From assembly GCF_015711015.1 (NCBI RefSeq), contig NZ_CP064653.1, forward strand, positions 3,472,001 through 3,536,000: a DNA stretch of 64,000 nucleotides. Direction: 5' to 3'. A program made the translations under genes and the position numbers. Below the pieces are notes generated by a model that saw only the letters and a list, made by a program, of their open reading frames with translations, was not told where the DNA came from and did not search any database. This stretch comes from Methylomonas sp. LL1. Its GTDB lineage: Bacteria > Pseudomonadota > Gammaproteobacteria > Methylococcales > Methylomonadaceae. This document shows positions 42,303-50,638 of this stretch, piece by piece; the first letter of the stretch is position 1; every line of letters starts with the position of its first letter.

Positions 42303-43556
42303 ATGAATACCAATGACGTTCAAACCATTGCCCGCCAAAGCCGCGCGGCATCGCGCCAGTTGGGCTCAGCCCCCGAAGCCATGCGAAACCTGGCCCTGGC
42401 GAAAATGGCCGAGGCGCTGGAGTCGGTCAAGCAGCAGGTGCTGGAGGTCAATGCTCAGGAAATCGTCAAAGCCCGCGATGAGGGCCAACCGGATGCGATG
42501 GTCAAGCGGCTGACGATAGACGACAAAACTTTTAATTACATGTTGTCGCGCCTGAAAAAGGTGGCGCAGTTGCCGGACCCGCTGAATCGGATACTGACAG
42601 GCCACACCAATCCGGCCGGGCTGCGGGTCTATAAAAAATCGGTGCCGCTCGGCGTGATCGGCATCATCTATGAGTCTCGGCCCAACGTTACCACCGATGC
42701 CGCCGGCGTCTGCATCAAAAGCGGCAATGCGGTGATCTTGCGCGGCGGTTCGGAAGCGCTGCAAACCAATGCGATATTGACCGACGCGATGATAGCTGGC
42801 GCAGTCGCCGCCGGCCTGCCGCAACATGCGATCCAAATCATCCGCACGCCCGGCCACGAAGCGGTCGGCGAACTGCTGAAAATGGACGACTATATCGATG
42901 TGTTAATCCCGCGCGGCGGCAAAGGCCTGATCAAGCGCATCGCCGAAGGCACGCGGATTCCGGTCATCAAGCATTACGACGGCATTTGCCATTTGTATAT
43001 CGCCGTAGACGCCGATCCCGAGCAGGCCATCGCCTTAGCCGTCAACTCCAAATGCCAGAGCGTGCAGGTCTGTAACGCGCTGGAAACTTTGTTGGTCGAT
43101 CAACATTGTGCCGAACAACTGTTGCCGCTACTGCATGAAGCCTTTATCGCCAATAACATCGAGCTGCGCGGCTGCGAAGCGACGCAAAGGCTATTGCCCA
43201 ATGTCCAAGCGGCGACCGAAGAAGACTGGCATAGCGAATATCTGGCGCCGATCCTGTCGGTCAAGGTCGTCGACGGCATTCAACAAGCCATAGACCACAT
43301 CAATCACTATGGCTCGGGGCACACCGACGGCATTGTCACGCAAAGCCTGAGCATGGCTCGGCAATTTGAAGAACAGGTGGATTCGGCTTCGGTGATGATC
43401 AACGCCTCCACCCGCTTGTCCGGCGGCGGCGATTACGGCTTAGGCTCGGTAGTCGGCATCAGTACCGATAAACTTCATGTCCGCGGCCCGGTCGGACCAG
43501 ACGAGCTGACCACCTACAAATGGGTGGCTTATGGGGATGGGCATTTGCGGGGATAG
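42303..43556 (+). CDS. proA: Glutamate-5-semialdehyde dehydrogenase (gamma-glutamyl phosphate reductase)
   Basis: The 417-residue aldehyde-dehydrogenase-fold protein has PLGVIGIIYESRPNVTTDAAGVCIKSGNAVILRGGSEA (NADPH/substrate region) and the catalytic cysteine motif KCQSVQVCNALETLLV. It reduces gamma-glutamyl phosphate in proline synthesis. Full length. proB is not adjacent. It separates two defence/toxin clusters and is the only plain housekeeping gene between 35.2 and 45.8 kb. Confidence 0.96.
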   Translation: MNTNDVQTIARQSRAASRQLGSAPEAMRNLALAKMAEALESVKQQVLEVNAQEIVKARDEGQPDAMVKRLTIDDKTFNYMLSRLKKVAQLPDPLNRILTGHTNPAGLRVYKKSVPLGVIGIIYESRPNVTTDAAGVCIKSGNAVILRGGSEALQTNAILTDAMIAGAVAAGLPQHAIQIIRTPGHEAVGELLKMDDYIDVLIPRGGKGLIKRIAEGTRIPVIKHYDGICHLYIAVDADPEQAIALAVNSKCQSVQVCNALETLLVDQHCAEQLLPLLHEAFIANNIELRGCEATQRLLPNVQAATEEDWHSEYLAPILSVKVVDGIQQAIDHINHYGSGHTDGIVTQSLSMARQFEEQVDSASVMINASTRLSGGGDYGLGSVVGISTDKLHVRGPVGPDELTTYKWVAYGDGHLRG

Positions 43557-43567
43557 AAAACAGTGCC

Positions 43568-43633
43568 GTAGGATATGCCGACGTAAGGAGGCGCATTGAT
43601 CGCGATCCATGCGCTTCACATTGTTCAGCATAT
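43568..43633 (+). repeat. Palindromic interspersed repeat, copy R2
   Basis: Matches R1 in the same orientation: GTAGGATATGC, then GACGTAAGGAGGCGCAT, GATCGCGAT, ATGCGCTTCAC and GTTCAGCATAT. The right outer arm has decayed. It lies 35 bases upstream of the PIN-toxin antitoxin gene. Confidence 0.7.
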
Positions 43634-43667
43634 ATATTTTTTCCATATTTTTTAGGAGTCGATCATC

Positions 43668-43904
43668 ATGTTGACCACGGTACAAGGCCATTATCATCAT
43701 GGTGTCATCCAACTGGATGAATTGCCGCCTGACTTGAGCGATGCACGCGTCATCGTCACTTTTCTGGTAGAAGCCAAATCCATCACCCCAAAAGCCAAGC
43801 GCCCGTTGGGATTGGCTCCGGATCGCGGACAAGCGTTGCCGACCGATTTCGATGCGCCATTGCCAGAGGACATCATGGCGGCTTTTAGTGGGCAAAACGA
43901 ATGA
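43668..43904 (+). CDS. Antitoxin of a PIN-domain toxin pair
   Basis: The 78-residue protein starts after a good Shine-Dalgarno (AGGAGTCG). The N-terminus MLTTVQGHYHHGVIQLDELPPDL with the following RVIVTFL is of the short beta-strand type found in several antitoxins before PIN toxins (DUF2281-like or VapB-like); the C-terminus EDIMAAFSGQ resembles a toxin-wrapping tail. Assignment rests on size and on the 4-base overlap with the PIN gene more than on sequence. It would bind and inhibit the toxin and repress the operon. Confidence 0.72.
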   Translation: MLTTVQGHYHHGVIQLDELPPDLSDARVIVTFLVEAKSITPKAKRPLGLAPDRGQALPTDFDAPLPEDIMAAFSGQNE

Positions 43905-44287
43905 AACTCCTGCTGGATACTTGTGCGTTTCTATGGATAGTGCGCGACGCACCTCAGCTTTCCGATAAGGCGCGCGCCTTGTTCGAGGAGCCGGATCACG
44001 AGGTTTATCTTAGTGTCGTTTCCGTATGGGAAATTGCGGTAAAGCATCGTCTGGGACGTTTGCCCTTGGCCGATCCCCCTGGAATCTATATTCCCCGCGA
44101 ACGCGAAAGGCATGGCATAACGCCGCTGATACTGACGGAAACCGATGCCTTGGAGCTGGAAAAACTACCGGATCACCATCAAGATCCCTTTGATCGCATG
44201 CTGATTTGTCAGGCAAAAGCTAATGATTTGGTATTGTTGACACCCGATAGATGGATTCAAGCTTATCCGGTTGCTACAGCTTGGTAA
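43901..44287 (+). CDS. PIN-domain ribonuclease toxin (VapC-like)
   Basis: The 128-residue PIN protein has the metal-binding acidic residues in order: Asp in LLLDTCAFLW, Glu in SVVSVWEIAVK, Asp in DPFDRMLICQA and Asp in LLTPDRW. This pattern, with HGITPLILTETDALELEKLPDHHQDPFDRM, matches the Sll0205-like PIN subgroup. Such toxins cut RNA, often tRNA or rRNA. It is translated from ATGA overlap with its antitoxin. The pair is bracketed by inverted palindromic repeats R2 and R3. Confidence 0.85.
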   Translation: MKLLLDTCAFLWIVRDAPQLSDKARALFEEPDHEVYLSVVSVWEIAVKHRLGRLPLADPPGIYIPRERERHGITPLILTETDALELEKLPDHHQDPFDRMLICQAKANDLVLLTPDRWIQAYPVATAW

Positions 44288-44323
44288 CGTTTGAAATAGT
44301 AAAGCAAGGGAATGATGAGTGCC

Positions 44324-44391
44324 GTAGGATGTGCTGAACAGCGTGAAGCGCATCGGTCGCGATCAATGCGCTTCGCTACCGCTCAGCATAT
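44324..44391 (-). repeat. Palindromic interspersed repeat, copy R3 (inverted)
   Basis: GTAGGATGTGCTGAAC, then GTGAAGCGCATCGGTCGCGAT and ATGCGCTTC match the reverse complement of R1. It lies 36 bases after the PIN toxin stop. Together with R2 it frames the toxin-antitoxin pair in inverted orientation. Confidence 0.7.
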
Positions 44392-44395
44392 AGCA

Positions 44396-44746
44396 TCATT
44401 CGACAGCTGATTTCGCGTATAAAACCAATCCGAGCGCACTTCCAGCCGCCGCGACCGCATATAAACCCAAGCCGGTGGCGTATAAAAAGGTCCGGAAGGC
44501 ATGCCCCAGGGATGCGGTGCTACCCTCCGTGCTTTTGAATGCGCCTTCAAACCTGTCGGCCGTGTCTTCCAGGTTGGCGAAGGTGCGTTCCTGACAGTGG
44601 GATATGCCTTCGGGAGTGTTTTATACGCACTCGGGACTGTTTAGGATGCCTTCGCGAGCGTCGGAAACCCGCCCGGATGCTTCGGAAATCATAACAAGGC
44701 GATTGGTCATGCCTTCGCCCGGTTTTATCGCTCCACGGCGCGGCAT
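44396..44746 (-). pseudogene. Broken small membrane-protein frame
   Basis: From the ATG at 44746 the minus strand reads MPRRGAIKPGEGMTNRLVMI, continues through DAREGILNSPECV, hits an in-frame TAA, and resumes NTPEGISHCQERTFANLEDTADRF to a C-terminal hydrophobic segment (FLYATGLGLYAVAAAGSALGLVLYAK), stopping at 44396. Continuity of sensible sequence on both sides of the stop suggests one gene with a nonsense mutation. There is no clear ribosome-binding site and I do not recognise a family. Confidence 0.35.
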
Positions 44747-44905
44747 TTTGCCGCACTTGTAGAAGAGGAGAGCTTGCCTATAATTCCCGGTGACACAGTC
44801 TTAATGTTAGAAATCCTGTCGATCGTTTATGACCGCTCTGTCGGCTTTCGGATTCGCCGATTGCCGCATGGCTTGAATATCTTTGTTTTAAAAGGAGAGC
44901 ACCCT

Positions 44906-45526
44906 ATGGCTAAATCGGATTATTTTCCGCGTCCCGATGGCGAGTTATTGATATGGCATGACCGATTTATCTTGAATCTTGCCAGTTTGAAAACGCAGTT
45001 GGGCTTATCGGATGAGGATATTGCAGGTTGCGGTAGCGACAATAAAGAGCTGCACGGCAAAGTGGCCGCCGCCAATATTGCCGCGGCGGCCTCCCATCAT
45101 GCCACCGCCGAGAAGCAAGCCTATCGCGGCCAATTGGAAAATAGTGTAAGAGCATTGACTCGGCGTATCAAAGCCCATCCCAGTTATACGGAAGCACTCG
45201 GCAATCTGTTGGGTATCATCGGCCCGGAAAGCAGTATGGATTTATCGGATGCCAAACCGGTGCTTAAAGCCGCCGATCAGACGGGCGGTATTGTGATATT
45301 GAGTTTCCAAAAATTTAAAAGCGATGGCATCAATATTTATTCTCAGCGCGATAATGAAAGTGAATTTATATTTCTGGCGCGCGACACCCAAACCCGTTAT
45401 GCCGATAATCGTCCTCTATTGGTTGCCGGTAAGCCGGAGCTGCGCCGCTATACCGCTGTCTATGTGCATAAAGATGCGGAAGTCGGCCAATATAGCGATG
45501 AATTGGTCGTCAGCTGCGCGCCTTGA
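44906..45526 (+). CDS. Conserved hypothetical protein of 206 residues
   Basis: The start ATG 44906 is preceded by AAAGGAGAG, so I reject a longer frame that begins 132 bases upstream. The protein MAKSDYFPRPDGELLIWHDR is soluble with an alanine-rich helical middle (AAANIAAAASHHATAEKQAYRGQLENSVRALTRRIK) and a beta-rich C-terminus (LLVAGKPELRRYTAVYVHKDAEVGQYSDELVVSC) that looks like a fibronectin-type or similar sandwich. Proteins of this form are widespread, often in repeated copies, but without known function. It stands alone after the toxin cassette. Confidence 0.75.
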   Translation: MAKSDYFPRPDGELLIWHDRFILNLASLKTQLGLSDEDIAGCGSDNKELHGKVAAANIAAAASHHATAEKQAYRGQLENSVRALTRRIKAHPSYTEALGNLLGIIGPESSMDLSDAKPVLKAADQTGGIVILSFQKFKSDGINIYSQRDNESEFIFLARDTQTRYADNRPLLVAGKPELRRYTAVYVHKDAEVGQYSDELVVSCAP

Positions 45527-45826
45527 TCTGGCATCCATGGTCAGTTTGTCGGTTTTTGCAGGCTATTAAAGCTTAAAAATATCAGTGGGCATGGGTAAAA
45601 TCCGTTCGTGCTGAGGATTCGGTAACAAACAACTTACCGGTTGGACCTTGTGGGAGGGGCTTTAGCCGCGACGATAAGCCTCTTTGGTTGCGGCTAAAGC
45701 CCTTCCCACAATGGCGACATGCAATCGTCAAAAACAGGAAGTTATTTTTGGTGAAATCCTGCTCTTCGGCTACGCTCGGGAGAGCTTTATCGAAGCGCGA
45801 GCGAATTTTACCTCCAACTCATTGTG
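45527..45826. other. Intergenic region with one long hairpin
   Basis: Three hundred bases between a plus-strand hypothetical gene and the convergent M48 protease. The long inverted repeat at 45648-45711 is the only structured element seen, and no gene is supported. Confidence 0.55.
45648..45711. repeat. REP-like long inverted repeat
   Basis: The left arm TTGTGGGAGGGGCTTTAGCC (45648-45667, continuing GCGAC) pairs with the right arm GGCTAAAGCCCTTCCCACAA (45692-45711); over 25 bases the arms differ at two positions. The GGGAGGGGCTTTAGCCGCGA type of sequence is typical of extragenic palindromes. It lies between convergent genes. Confidence 0.75.
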
Positions 45827-46930
45827 TCATTCGGCGGCTTGCTTGACCTTGTACCAGTCCATGTCGAATTTGAATGTTTGTTTTGGCTCGGCGGCGGCGG
45901 ATACGCGTTTGATCCGTTCCTCGGACAACGGATGGGTTTGAAACAGTTCCGGAATGTCCCCCGAAATCGAATCCGCTTTTTGGATTTTTTCGAAAAAGGC
46001 CGCCAGATGTTGCGGGGATAAACCGGCGGCTGTCATGATTTTAATCGCTCCATCATCGGCATTGCGTTCCTGGCTGCGGTCGAAAGACAGGCTGTCCAGT
46101 TGCGAGCTTAATTCGATCAGTTGCGATAACGCGGTAACATCGCCGAACACGATGCCGATCAATACGCCCAATCCGGCCTGCCGTACTAATTTGCGCATGC
46201 CGTGGCGTTCCAGCACATGGGTTATTTCATGAGCCAGCACTCCGGCAACCTGGTCGGGGTTATCGGAATTTTTGATCAAGCCGGTCGTCACCACCACATA
46301 GCCACCCGGAAAGGCAAAGGCATTGATCATGTCCGCATCGACTACCGCCACTTGATAAACGATCTCGGCGCCGTCGAATTGGTCTATGCGATTGACGATG
46401 GTATTGACGGCGTCATTCACCGATTTGTCGCTGACGGTTTTTTTCCCGATTTGATAATTTTCAAAGGCAAAGGAACCGATTTTTTGCTCCCATTGGTAGG
46501 GAATCAAATCGGCAACCAGCGGCGCCGAATAATGTAGCGCGAAGTAGCCGCCGATAAAAAATACCGCAATAAGGCTCAAATAGAGCGGTACCCGGTGTTG
46601 TTCGCCCTTTAAGCCTTGTTGTTGCTTTTTTTGTAGCGTTGCTAGTTGTGCCAAAGTCGGAGCAGGCAAATTAAGCCTCAACAATGTGTCGAACAACGCC
46701 GGCTCCGGGCAGAGCAAGGCATGCCGACCGTTCTCGCCGTCCCAACTGATTTGCAATGTAGTTTGGGGATCGCCAATCAGGTCCAGTAAGGTATTGTGCA
46801 GGGAAATTTCCAATCTGTTTTGTTCACCGACTTCAATTTCCGCCACGCCATGCCTGGATATGGAAAACCGGACGCTAAATCTGTTACGTCCGGCATAATA
46901 CAGTCCATTGAAGTAGGTTTCTAAAGACAT
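45827..46930 (-). CDS. M48-family zinc metallopeptidase
   Basis: The 367-residue protein has an N-terminal domain of about 100 residues (HGVAEIEVGEQNRLEIS, beta-rich), one membrane helix near residue 120 (VPLYLSLIAVFFIGGYFALHY), then an M48 peptidase domain with NAFAFPGGYVVVTTGLI, the zinc motif VLAHEITHVLERHG and the third ligand in SQERNADDGAIKIM. The C-terminal PELFQTHPLSEERIKRV is typical of the BepA/YcaL group. It probably acts in the periplasm on envelope proteins. The extra N-terminal domain is uncommon in short M48 proteins. It precedes tightly no other gene. Confidence 0.88.
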   Translation of the reverse strand: MSLETYFNGLYYAGRNRFSVRFSISRHGVAEIEVGEQNRLEISLHNTLLDLIGDPQTTLQISWDGENGRHALLCPEPALFDTLLRLNLPAPTLAQLATLQKKQQQGLKGEQHRVPLYLSLIAVFFIGGYFALHYSAPLVADLIPYQWEQKIGSFAFENYQIGKKTVSDKSVNDAVNTIVNRIDQFDGAEIVYQVAVVDADMINAFAFPGGYVVVTTGLIKNSDNPDQVAGVLAHEITHVLERHGMRKLVRQAGLGVLIGIVFGDVTALSQLIELSSQLDSLSFDRSQERNADDGAIKIMTAAGLSPQHLAAFFEKIQKADSISGDIPELFQTHPLSEERIKRVSAAAEPKQTFKFDMDWYKVKQAAE

Positions 46931-46963
46931 ATCGGTTTGTTGATTGTTGAAGATTTCGGTGAT

Positions 46964-47644
46964 TTATCGGGTCGGAATAAACTGCCGAATCCATGAACCG
47001 AAACCGGGCGAATTGCGGGTTTGGATATAAACATCCCCCGGCCCATGAAAGCGGCAAACCAAGCCTTCGCCGCTGGTGAAACTGGAAACCCAGCCTTTCG
47101 AGGCTTTTTCGATTTTATAGTTGGCATTGGCGCTCCAGGCCACCATGTGGCTATTATCGATAATACGAGTTTCGCCCGGCGCCAGCGTGAGTTTTTGAAT
47201 GCCGCCGTAGGTACTGATCGCCAATTTTCCCCTCCCGCTGATACGCATCACGAAAAAGCCTTCGCCGGAAAACAAACCCTTGGTTAAATTCTGCGCCTTG
47301 GTGGCAACTTGCACCGAATGTTCGGCGGCCAAGAAACCGTCTTTTTGTAATAGGAATTCTTCCGAACCGTCCAGTTCCAGAATTTGAATTTCGCCGGGAT
47401 AAGATGACGCCATCATTACTTCACCGGGACCGCGCGAAGCGGTGATGGTTTGAAAAAACAAGGATTCGCCGGTCAGTAGTTTACGGGACAATCCGCCCAG
47501 CAAACCTTTTTCCATTTTGGAATCGACATCCAGGGTCTCGCTCATGGTAATCATGGCTCCCGATTCGGCCTTGATGGCTTCGCCTTGTTCGAGATGCACC
47601 AGCAATGTAGAAAAGGCCCCCGGATTGGTGATATTGAATTTCAT
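46964..47644 (-). CDS. AIM24/TIGR00266-family protein
   Basis: The 226-residue all-beta protein has MKFNITNPGAFSTLLVHLEQGEAIKAESGAMITMSETLDVDSKMEKGLLGGLSRKLLTGESLF as its N-terminal third and GEGFFVMRISGRGKLAISTYG further on, the consensus of TIGR00266. The bacterial function is unknown; the mitochondrial relative AIM24 affects membrane organisation. It ends GPGDVYIQTRNSPGFGSWI. It lies 33 bases upstream of the M48 protease on the same strand, so the two may form an operon. Confidence 0.87.
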   Translation of the reverse strand: MKFNITNPGAFSTLLVHLEQGEAIKAESGAMITMSETLDVDSKMEKGLLGGLSRKLLTGESLFFQTITASRGPGEVMMASSYPGEIQILELDGSEEFLLQKDGFLAAEHSVQVATKAQNLTKGLFSGEGFFVMRISGRGKLAISTYGGIQKLTLAPGETRIIDNSHMVAWSANANYKIEKASKGWVSSFTSGEGLVCRFHGPGDVYIQTRNSPGFGSWIRQFIPTR

Positions 47645-47882
47645 GAATCTCTCCTGTATTAATGATAATGAACGTCGAACCTAACAGTTATTATTATTCC
47701 AGTAATGCGCAAAATCTAATTTAAATTTTTATGCATTCGAAACCAGGTAAGGTGATTCTTGAGAAAGTTTGTAGCAATTGCCAATGTCAAATATGTGTCG
47801 TCCGCTCAGTCAACGGCAAATTGCTTGGATTGAGTACATTTATTGCCATAAATCGCCTAAGTCCGAAAGCGTCATGTCTATG
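47645..47882. other. Intergenic region, nothing recognised
   Basis: Between two minus-strand genes. Open frames on the plus strand here lack ribosome-binding sites. It should carry the promoter of the AIM24-type gene. Confidence 0.4.
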
Positions 47883-48563
47883 TCAGATACAGGTCATCCG
47901 TTTGACAAAATCCTGCAGACTTTGCCCTTCAACGTCGGTAAAGGTCGCGCTATCCGGCTCAATGTTTTGAATCCGATCCAGCCGGAAATTGCGAAAGTCG
48001 TCGCGCAGTTCGCACCAGCCGACCAAGGTCCAGACGTTCCCCCAAAAATACAAGCCTAGCGGGCGGATGCTGCGCAGGCTTTGTTCGCCGTCGGCACGGC
48101 AATAACACAAGCGTAACAGGCGTTTAGCATCAATGGCCTTGCGACAAATATCCAGGTTCACATCCAAATCCCGGCGCGGCGTGAATCGCAACGAAAACAG
48201 CTTGCTGTCTTCGATCTTGTCCCTCAGTTCGGCCGGGATCACGGCGGTAATCTTGTCCAGCGCCGATTGCGCCGAGTAACCCAGTTCGGTTCCGGCCCAC
48301 GTTTTTGCCATCCGCGCCCCGACCACCAATGCCTCGATTTCGTCCAAGCTAAACATGATAGGCGGAATATCGAGGGTGTGCCGTAACCGGTAGCCGACAC
48401 CGGCTTCGCCCTCGATCGGCACACCGGATAGGCTGAGATCTTGAATATCCCGATAGATGGTGCGCTCGGATACCTCCAGGCGCTCGGCCAGCGCCTTGGC
48501 GGTAACCAAGCGCTTGTTACGCAGGATTTGTACGATTTGAAATAAACGGTCGGCGCGGCGCAT
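47883..48563 (-). CDS. YafY-type transcriptional regulator (HTH_11 + WYL)
   Basis: I use the ATG at 48563 (MRRADRLFQIVQILRNKRLV), the normal start of the family; this gives 226 residues. An N-terminal winged helix-turn-helix (about 5-60; TAKALAERLEVSERTIYRDIQDLSLSG) is followed by a WYL ligand-sensing domain (about 130-215; LLRLCYCRADGEQSLRSIRPLGLYFWGNVWTLVGWCELRDDFRNFRLDRI). Such proteins often control a neighbouring gene; here the VOC-family gene is 48 bases upstream on the same strand and may be co-transcribed. Confidence 0.88.
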   Translation of the reverse strand: MRRADRLFQIVQILRNKRLVTAKALAERLEVSERTIYRDIQDLSLSGVPIEGEAGVGYRLRHTLDIPPIMFSLDEIEALVVGARMAKTWAGTELGYSAQSALDKITAVIPAELRDKIEDSKLFSLRFTPRRDLDVNLDICRKAIDAKRLLRLCYCRADGEQSLRSIRPLGLYFWGNVWTLVGWCELRDDFRNFRLDRIQNIEPDSATFTDVEGQSLQDFVKRMTCI

Positions 48564-48611
48564 GGTGTGGGGCAGGCGGTCTTGCTCGGACCACCTGCCG
48601 ATCAAGGTTGA

Positions 48612-48986
48612 TTAGGAGGGGGAATATAAGCCGACCCGGTTGCCTTCGCTATCCGAAAACAGCGCGAAGTAGCCGCATTCGCCGTCATGAATGGGTGTTT
48701 TAGGAACCAATACGCTGCTGCCCTGTTTGACCGCCCTATCCAACGGCATGCTCAAGTTTTCTCCACCGTTGAAATAAACCACCGCGCCGGTCTGGCTGGG
48801 CTGATACTGTTCGCCCAGAATCAGCATGCCGCTGACCGAGCCTTCGTCGGCATTGAAAATCGCCATCTGATAACCGCTCATAGTTTCGTCTTTGAAGGAT
48901 GCTTGCAGCACTTCTTGATAAAAGGCCTTGGCGCGCTGCATATCGGTGACCGGAAGTTCGAACCAGGTTGCTACATTATTGTTCAT
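48612..48986 (-). CDS. VOC-superfamily (glyoxalase-like) protein
   Basis: I start at the ATG at 48986, preceded by GGAG, giving 124 residues. The two beta-alpha-beta-beta-beta units of the vicinal-oxygen-chelate fold are seen from ATWFELPVTDMQRAKAFYQEVLQASF and VLVPKTPIHDGECGYFALFSDSEGNRVGLYSPS; the latter is the predicted enzyme PhnB/YjdN-like ending. Some members are metal-dependent lyases or dioxygenases, but substrate and activity are not predictable. It is followed by a WYL regulator on the same strand. Confidence 0.82.
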   Translation of the reverse strand: MNNNVATWFELPVTDMQRAKAFYQEVLQASFKDETMSGYQMAIFNADEGSVSGMLILGEQYQPSQTGAVVYFNGGENLSMPLDRAVKQGSSVLVPKTPIHDGECGYFALFSDSEGNRVGLYSPS

Positions 48987-49033
48987 TGTGATCTCCATCT
49001 AGCAAAAGTTAAGGAGTTGCCATGTTAGGCCAG

Positions 49034-49061
49034 CCCTCCTGACAGCGTGGTGTCAGGAGGG
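49034..49061. terminator. Strong hairpin between araC-type and VOC genes
   Basis: Perfect 11-base arms CCCTCCTGACA (49034-49044) and TGTCAGGAGGG (49051-49061) enclose a 6-base loop. Four T follow on the plus strand. It lies after the minus-strand AraC-type gene, where it should end or protect that transcript. Confidence 0.6.
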
Positions 49062-49113
49062 TTTTGAGAGTTCTGAAAATTTCGCTCGCGGGCGGAGCCT
49101 AAGCGCGCATCTC

Positions 49114-49920
49114 TCAGTGTTGCAACCTTGCCAATCGGTGCAAACCTACCGTCGGTTGCGCGCCGAAAGTCTTGCGGAATTCGTGGCTGAAATGGGCTGA
49201 ATCGGTAAAGCCTGTGGCATGCGCGGCGGTAGTAAAGTTGTGGCCTCTGATGATTTCGCGGATAGCTTGCCGCATCCGGTTCCAGCCCCGGTAGCGGCGG
49301 AACGGCACGCCGATTTGTTGGGTAAATAGGTGCTGAAACCGCGACGGCGATAGCCCGATCTGCCCGGCCAGTGTTGTCACCGAGGTCAGATCGTCACCGT
49401 TTGCGAATAAATATTCCAGCACTTGCGAGATGCGAGGATCGATAGCTGCGGCTCTTGCCCGCCGTTGGCTAAATCCCATCAGATCGGCCAACGGCTGTGC
49501 GTTCCAGTGTGGGTTATAACGGTCTTCGTAAAGCTCGCGCATGAAGGCTACCTCGCCACCGCTACCAACTAAGGCGCCGTTAACCTGGCGGCTGTTACGG
49601 ATGAGCGGCTTCAGAGCCTCGGCTCCGGCTATGGTCGGTTCGATATAAAACACCGTCAGCGGGTCGCCGCCGACATCCAGTTCGTGCAACACACCGGCTG
49701 GAATCACGGCGGTGCGGCAAGACAGCCAATTTCCACCCTGTAATTTCAAACGAAAATTGCCGTAAAGCCCGGCAAGAAACACCGGGGCGCCGTGCTGATG
49801 GCTAGCGTTATAGTACAGTGGCCCGCTAAAAAGGGTGCGCCCGTCGCTGATGTCCCAAAGGGCATCGAACGCGCTATGCATCGCCGTAGCACGTTCATAC
49901 AAGCGAGGTCTGTCGATCAT
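49114..49920 (-). CDS. AraC-family transcriptional regulator
   Basis: The 268-residue protein has an N-terminal cupin-like ligand domain (GPLYYNASHQHGAPVFLAGLYGNFRLKLQGGNW) and a C-terminal double helix-turn-helix (about 165-265; DLTSVTTLAGQIGLSPSRFQHLFTQQIGVPFRRYRGWNRMRQAIREI and ATGFTDSAHFSHEFRKTFG). It probably senses a small molecule and controls the membrane-protein gene read divergently at 50069, with both promoters in the 150-base gap. Confidence 0.88.
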   Translation of the reverse strand: MIDRPRLYERATAMHSAFDALWDISDGRTLFSGPLYYNASHQHGAPVFLAGLYGNFRLKLQGGNWLSCRTAVIPAGVLHELDVGGDPLTVFYIEPTIAGAEALKPLIRNSRQVNGALVGSGGEVAFMRELYEDRYNPHWNAQPLADLMGFSQRRARAAAIDPRISQVLEYLFANGDDLTSVTTLAGQIGLSPSRFQHLFTQQIGVPFRRYRGWNRMRQAIREIIRGHNFTTAAHATGFTDSAHFSHEFRKTFGAQPTVGLHRLARLQH

Positions 49921-50068
49921 TGTTTATGCTCCTTAGCGTCTCGATCCGTTCGCATGGGCGCAGTCTAGCCATTGCGGCCGTTATTGGCAATGCCGCAATA
50001 GGATCGGATAGCCGAGTTCGGCGAGCAACAACCAGAAATAAAAATCCCAAATAACGATGAGGACAAAT

Positions 50069-50551
50069 ATGACAACCCCTAAATCTTTATACGCACCTAT
50101 CGCAACGGCAAACTTTGTCTTGCTGGCCTTTGCCATATTCTGTCTTGCGATAGCGCTTGCCATTGCTTGGATGCTGGGCATCACGCTATTTTTTCCCGAC
50201 GGCAGGTTGGCGGGTCACCTAGTCGAGCGGTCCGACATCATCAGGGCGCATATCGACTATCTGATGATGGCGCAATTTCTATTCATCTTTTTCCTGTTGT
50301 TTCGACAGTACGCTATCAATCCACCCATCTGGCTGGTCGCCGCCTGCAGTTTCGGGGCATTTTTCAATCCATTGGCGTTTTTGATCAGGGGTTTGAGCGC
50401 GAAACCGGACGCCGTTGCCGCGGCGCTGGTCGAGCCGCACTTTCCGCTGCAAGCCGCGATCAGTTTTACGCTGACCACTGTCGGCTTTCTCGGCTCCACG
50501 CTGTTGGTCGGACGCGCGGCATGGCAATCGATTGCCGCGAGAACAGACTAA
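50069..50551 (+). CDS. Four-helix integral membrane protein of unknown function
   Basis: I choose ATG 50069 because GAGGACAAAT precedes it; 160 residues. Four membrane helices are visible (about 12-42, 63-87, 90-112 and 130-153). A conserved-looking RAHIDYLMM motif lies at the start of helix 2, and there is a cytosolic or periplasmic loop with FPDGRLAGHLVERSD between helices 1 and 2. The four-helix layout with a histidine at this position recalls styrene-oxide-isomerase-like proteins, but that is only a loose resemblance. It is divergent from an AraC-type regulator. Confidence 0.7.
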   Translation: MTTPKSLYAPIATANFVLLAFAIFCLAIALAIAWMLGITLFFPDGRLAGHLVERSDIIRAHIDYLMMAQFLFIFFLLFRQYAINPPIWLVAACSFGAFFNPLAFLIRGLSAKPDAVAAALVEPHFPLQAAISFTLTTVGFLGSTLLVGRAAWQSIAARTD

Positions 50552-50638
50552 TCCGCGTCGAAATCCGGTTTGCTTTTGGACCGAGCATTATTGAATAATC
50601 GAGTCTTTTGAATCAGCCTTGGTCTTTCGCAAAAACCT

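Noticed and set aside
43568-44391. Composite transposon carrying the toxin-antitoxin pair
   Set aside because: No transposase and no target-site duplication were found; only the inverted repeats support mobility, so I call a repeat-bracketed cassette at most.
40797-44391. CRISPR array from the repeated palindromes
   Set aside because: Only three copies, kilobases apart and in mixed orientation, with no regular spacers and no cas genes.
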